NCBI GenBank assembly: GCA_023434535.1
Contig: JAEYSR010000133.1
Coordinates: forward strand, 1-54,541
DNA from: Actinomycetes bacterium
GTDB lineage: Bacteria; Actinomycetota; Acidimicrobiia; Acidimicrobiales; Microtrichaceae
DNA length: 54,541 bases
Direction of reading: 5' to 3'
In this document: piece by piece, positions 54,522 to 54,541 of the stretch
How the letters are laid out: each line of letters opens with the position of its first letter
Numbering within the stretch: position 1 is the stretch's first letter
Notes under the pieces: model-generated
The model's input: only the letters and a program-made list of their open reading frames with translations
The model's database searches: none
What the model was told of the DNA's origin: nothing
Translations under genes and position numbers: made by a program

Positions 54522-54541
54522 AGATCGACTCCGGTGACGGG

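Overview
This window is GC-rich DNA of a free-living, aerobic, high-GC Gram-positive bacterium (Actinomycetota). The reasons are very strong G/C bias at third codon positions, many GTG starts, an actinobacterial DUF4235 protein, two F420-type luciferase-like oxidoreductases, a LAXTG (class E sortase) surface protein, a mycobacterial-type DapC aminotransferase, and many starts with a TAnnnT -10 box only 6-7 nt upstream (leaderless transcripts). An Acidimicrobiia-like lineage is possible, but the sequence alone does not fix the order. No rRNA, tRNA, CRISPR array, transposase or phage gene was seen. Genes are tightly packed. The longest gene-free stretch is about 215 bp (13043-13258), so no gap exceeds 300 bp.

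Layout. 0-1.3 kb: left-truncated MBL-fold/rhodanese persulfide dioxygenase-like gene with a CstR/CsoR-type operator over its promoter. 1.3-4.2 kb: GNAT protein and a PAS-GGDEF-EAL c-di-GMP enzyme. 4.3-10.1 kb: complete cydABDC operon for cytochrome bd oxidase and its ABC maturation exporter. 10.2-15.7 kb: YdeI-like protein, DapC, DUF1295 membrane protein, a conserved hypothetical, class II aldolase and a lipoprotein. 15.8-17.9 kb: DHA2 drug exporter with its TetR repressor and an operator inside the promoter. 17.9-22.4 kb: AraC regulator, VOC protein, a UvrA-like ABC ATPase with a histone H1-like tail, and a membrane-anchored polysaccharide deacetylase. 22.5-31.6 kb: LLM oxidoreductase, a large secreted propeller/FN3/LamG/PKD protein, DUF4235, KatG, and a thioester-domain LAXTG surface protein.

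31.6-39.3 kb: orphan peptide-type solute-binding lipoprotein, two SDRs, a small membrane protein, alanine dehydrogenase, an isopenicillin N synthase-like oxygenase, and an orphan NuoF-like flavoprotein. 39.4-43.5 kb: paired acyl-CoA dehydrogenases of the heteromeric (steroid/lipid side-chain) type, then SDR and LLM. 43.5-46.5 kb: hypothetical, YbjQ-family protein, HpnA-like epimerase, membrane protein. 46.4-48.8 kb: second DHA2 exporter divergent from a TetR regulator across a palindromic operator. 48.8-54.5 kb: three alpha/beta hydrolases, PhoD-type phosphatase and a 12-TM MFS transporter.

Themes: respiration and oxidative or sulfide stress (persulfide dioxygenase, cytochrome bd, KatG), two regulated drug-efflux units, lipid catabolism, and cell-surface proteins. 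The most unusual signals are non-coding. Long, near-perfect hairpins without a T-tract lie at gene ends, two of them clearly homologous across 30 kb. Two gene ends carry triplicated stop-codon repeats. At two junctions the upstream TAG stop is also the first half of the downstream leaderless -10 box.
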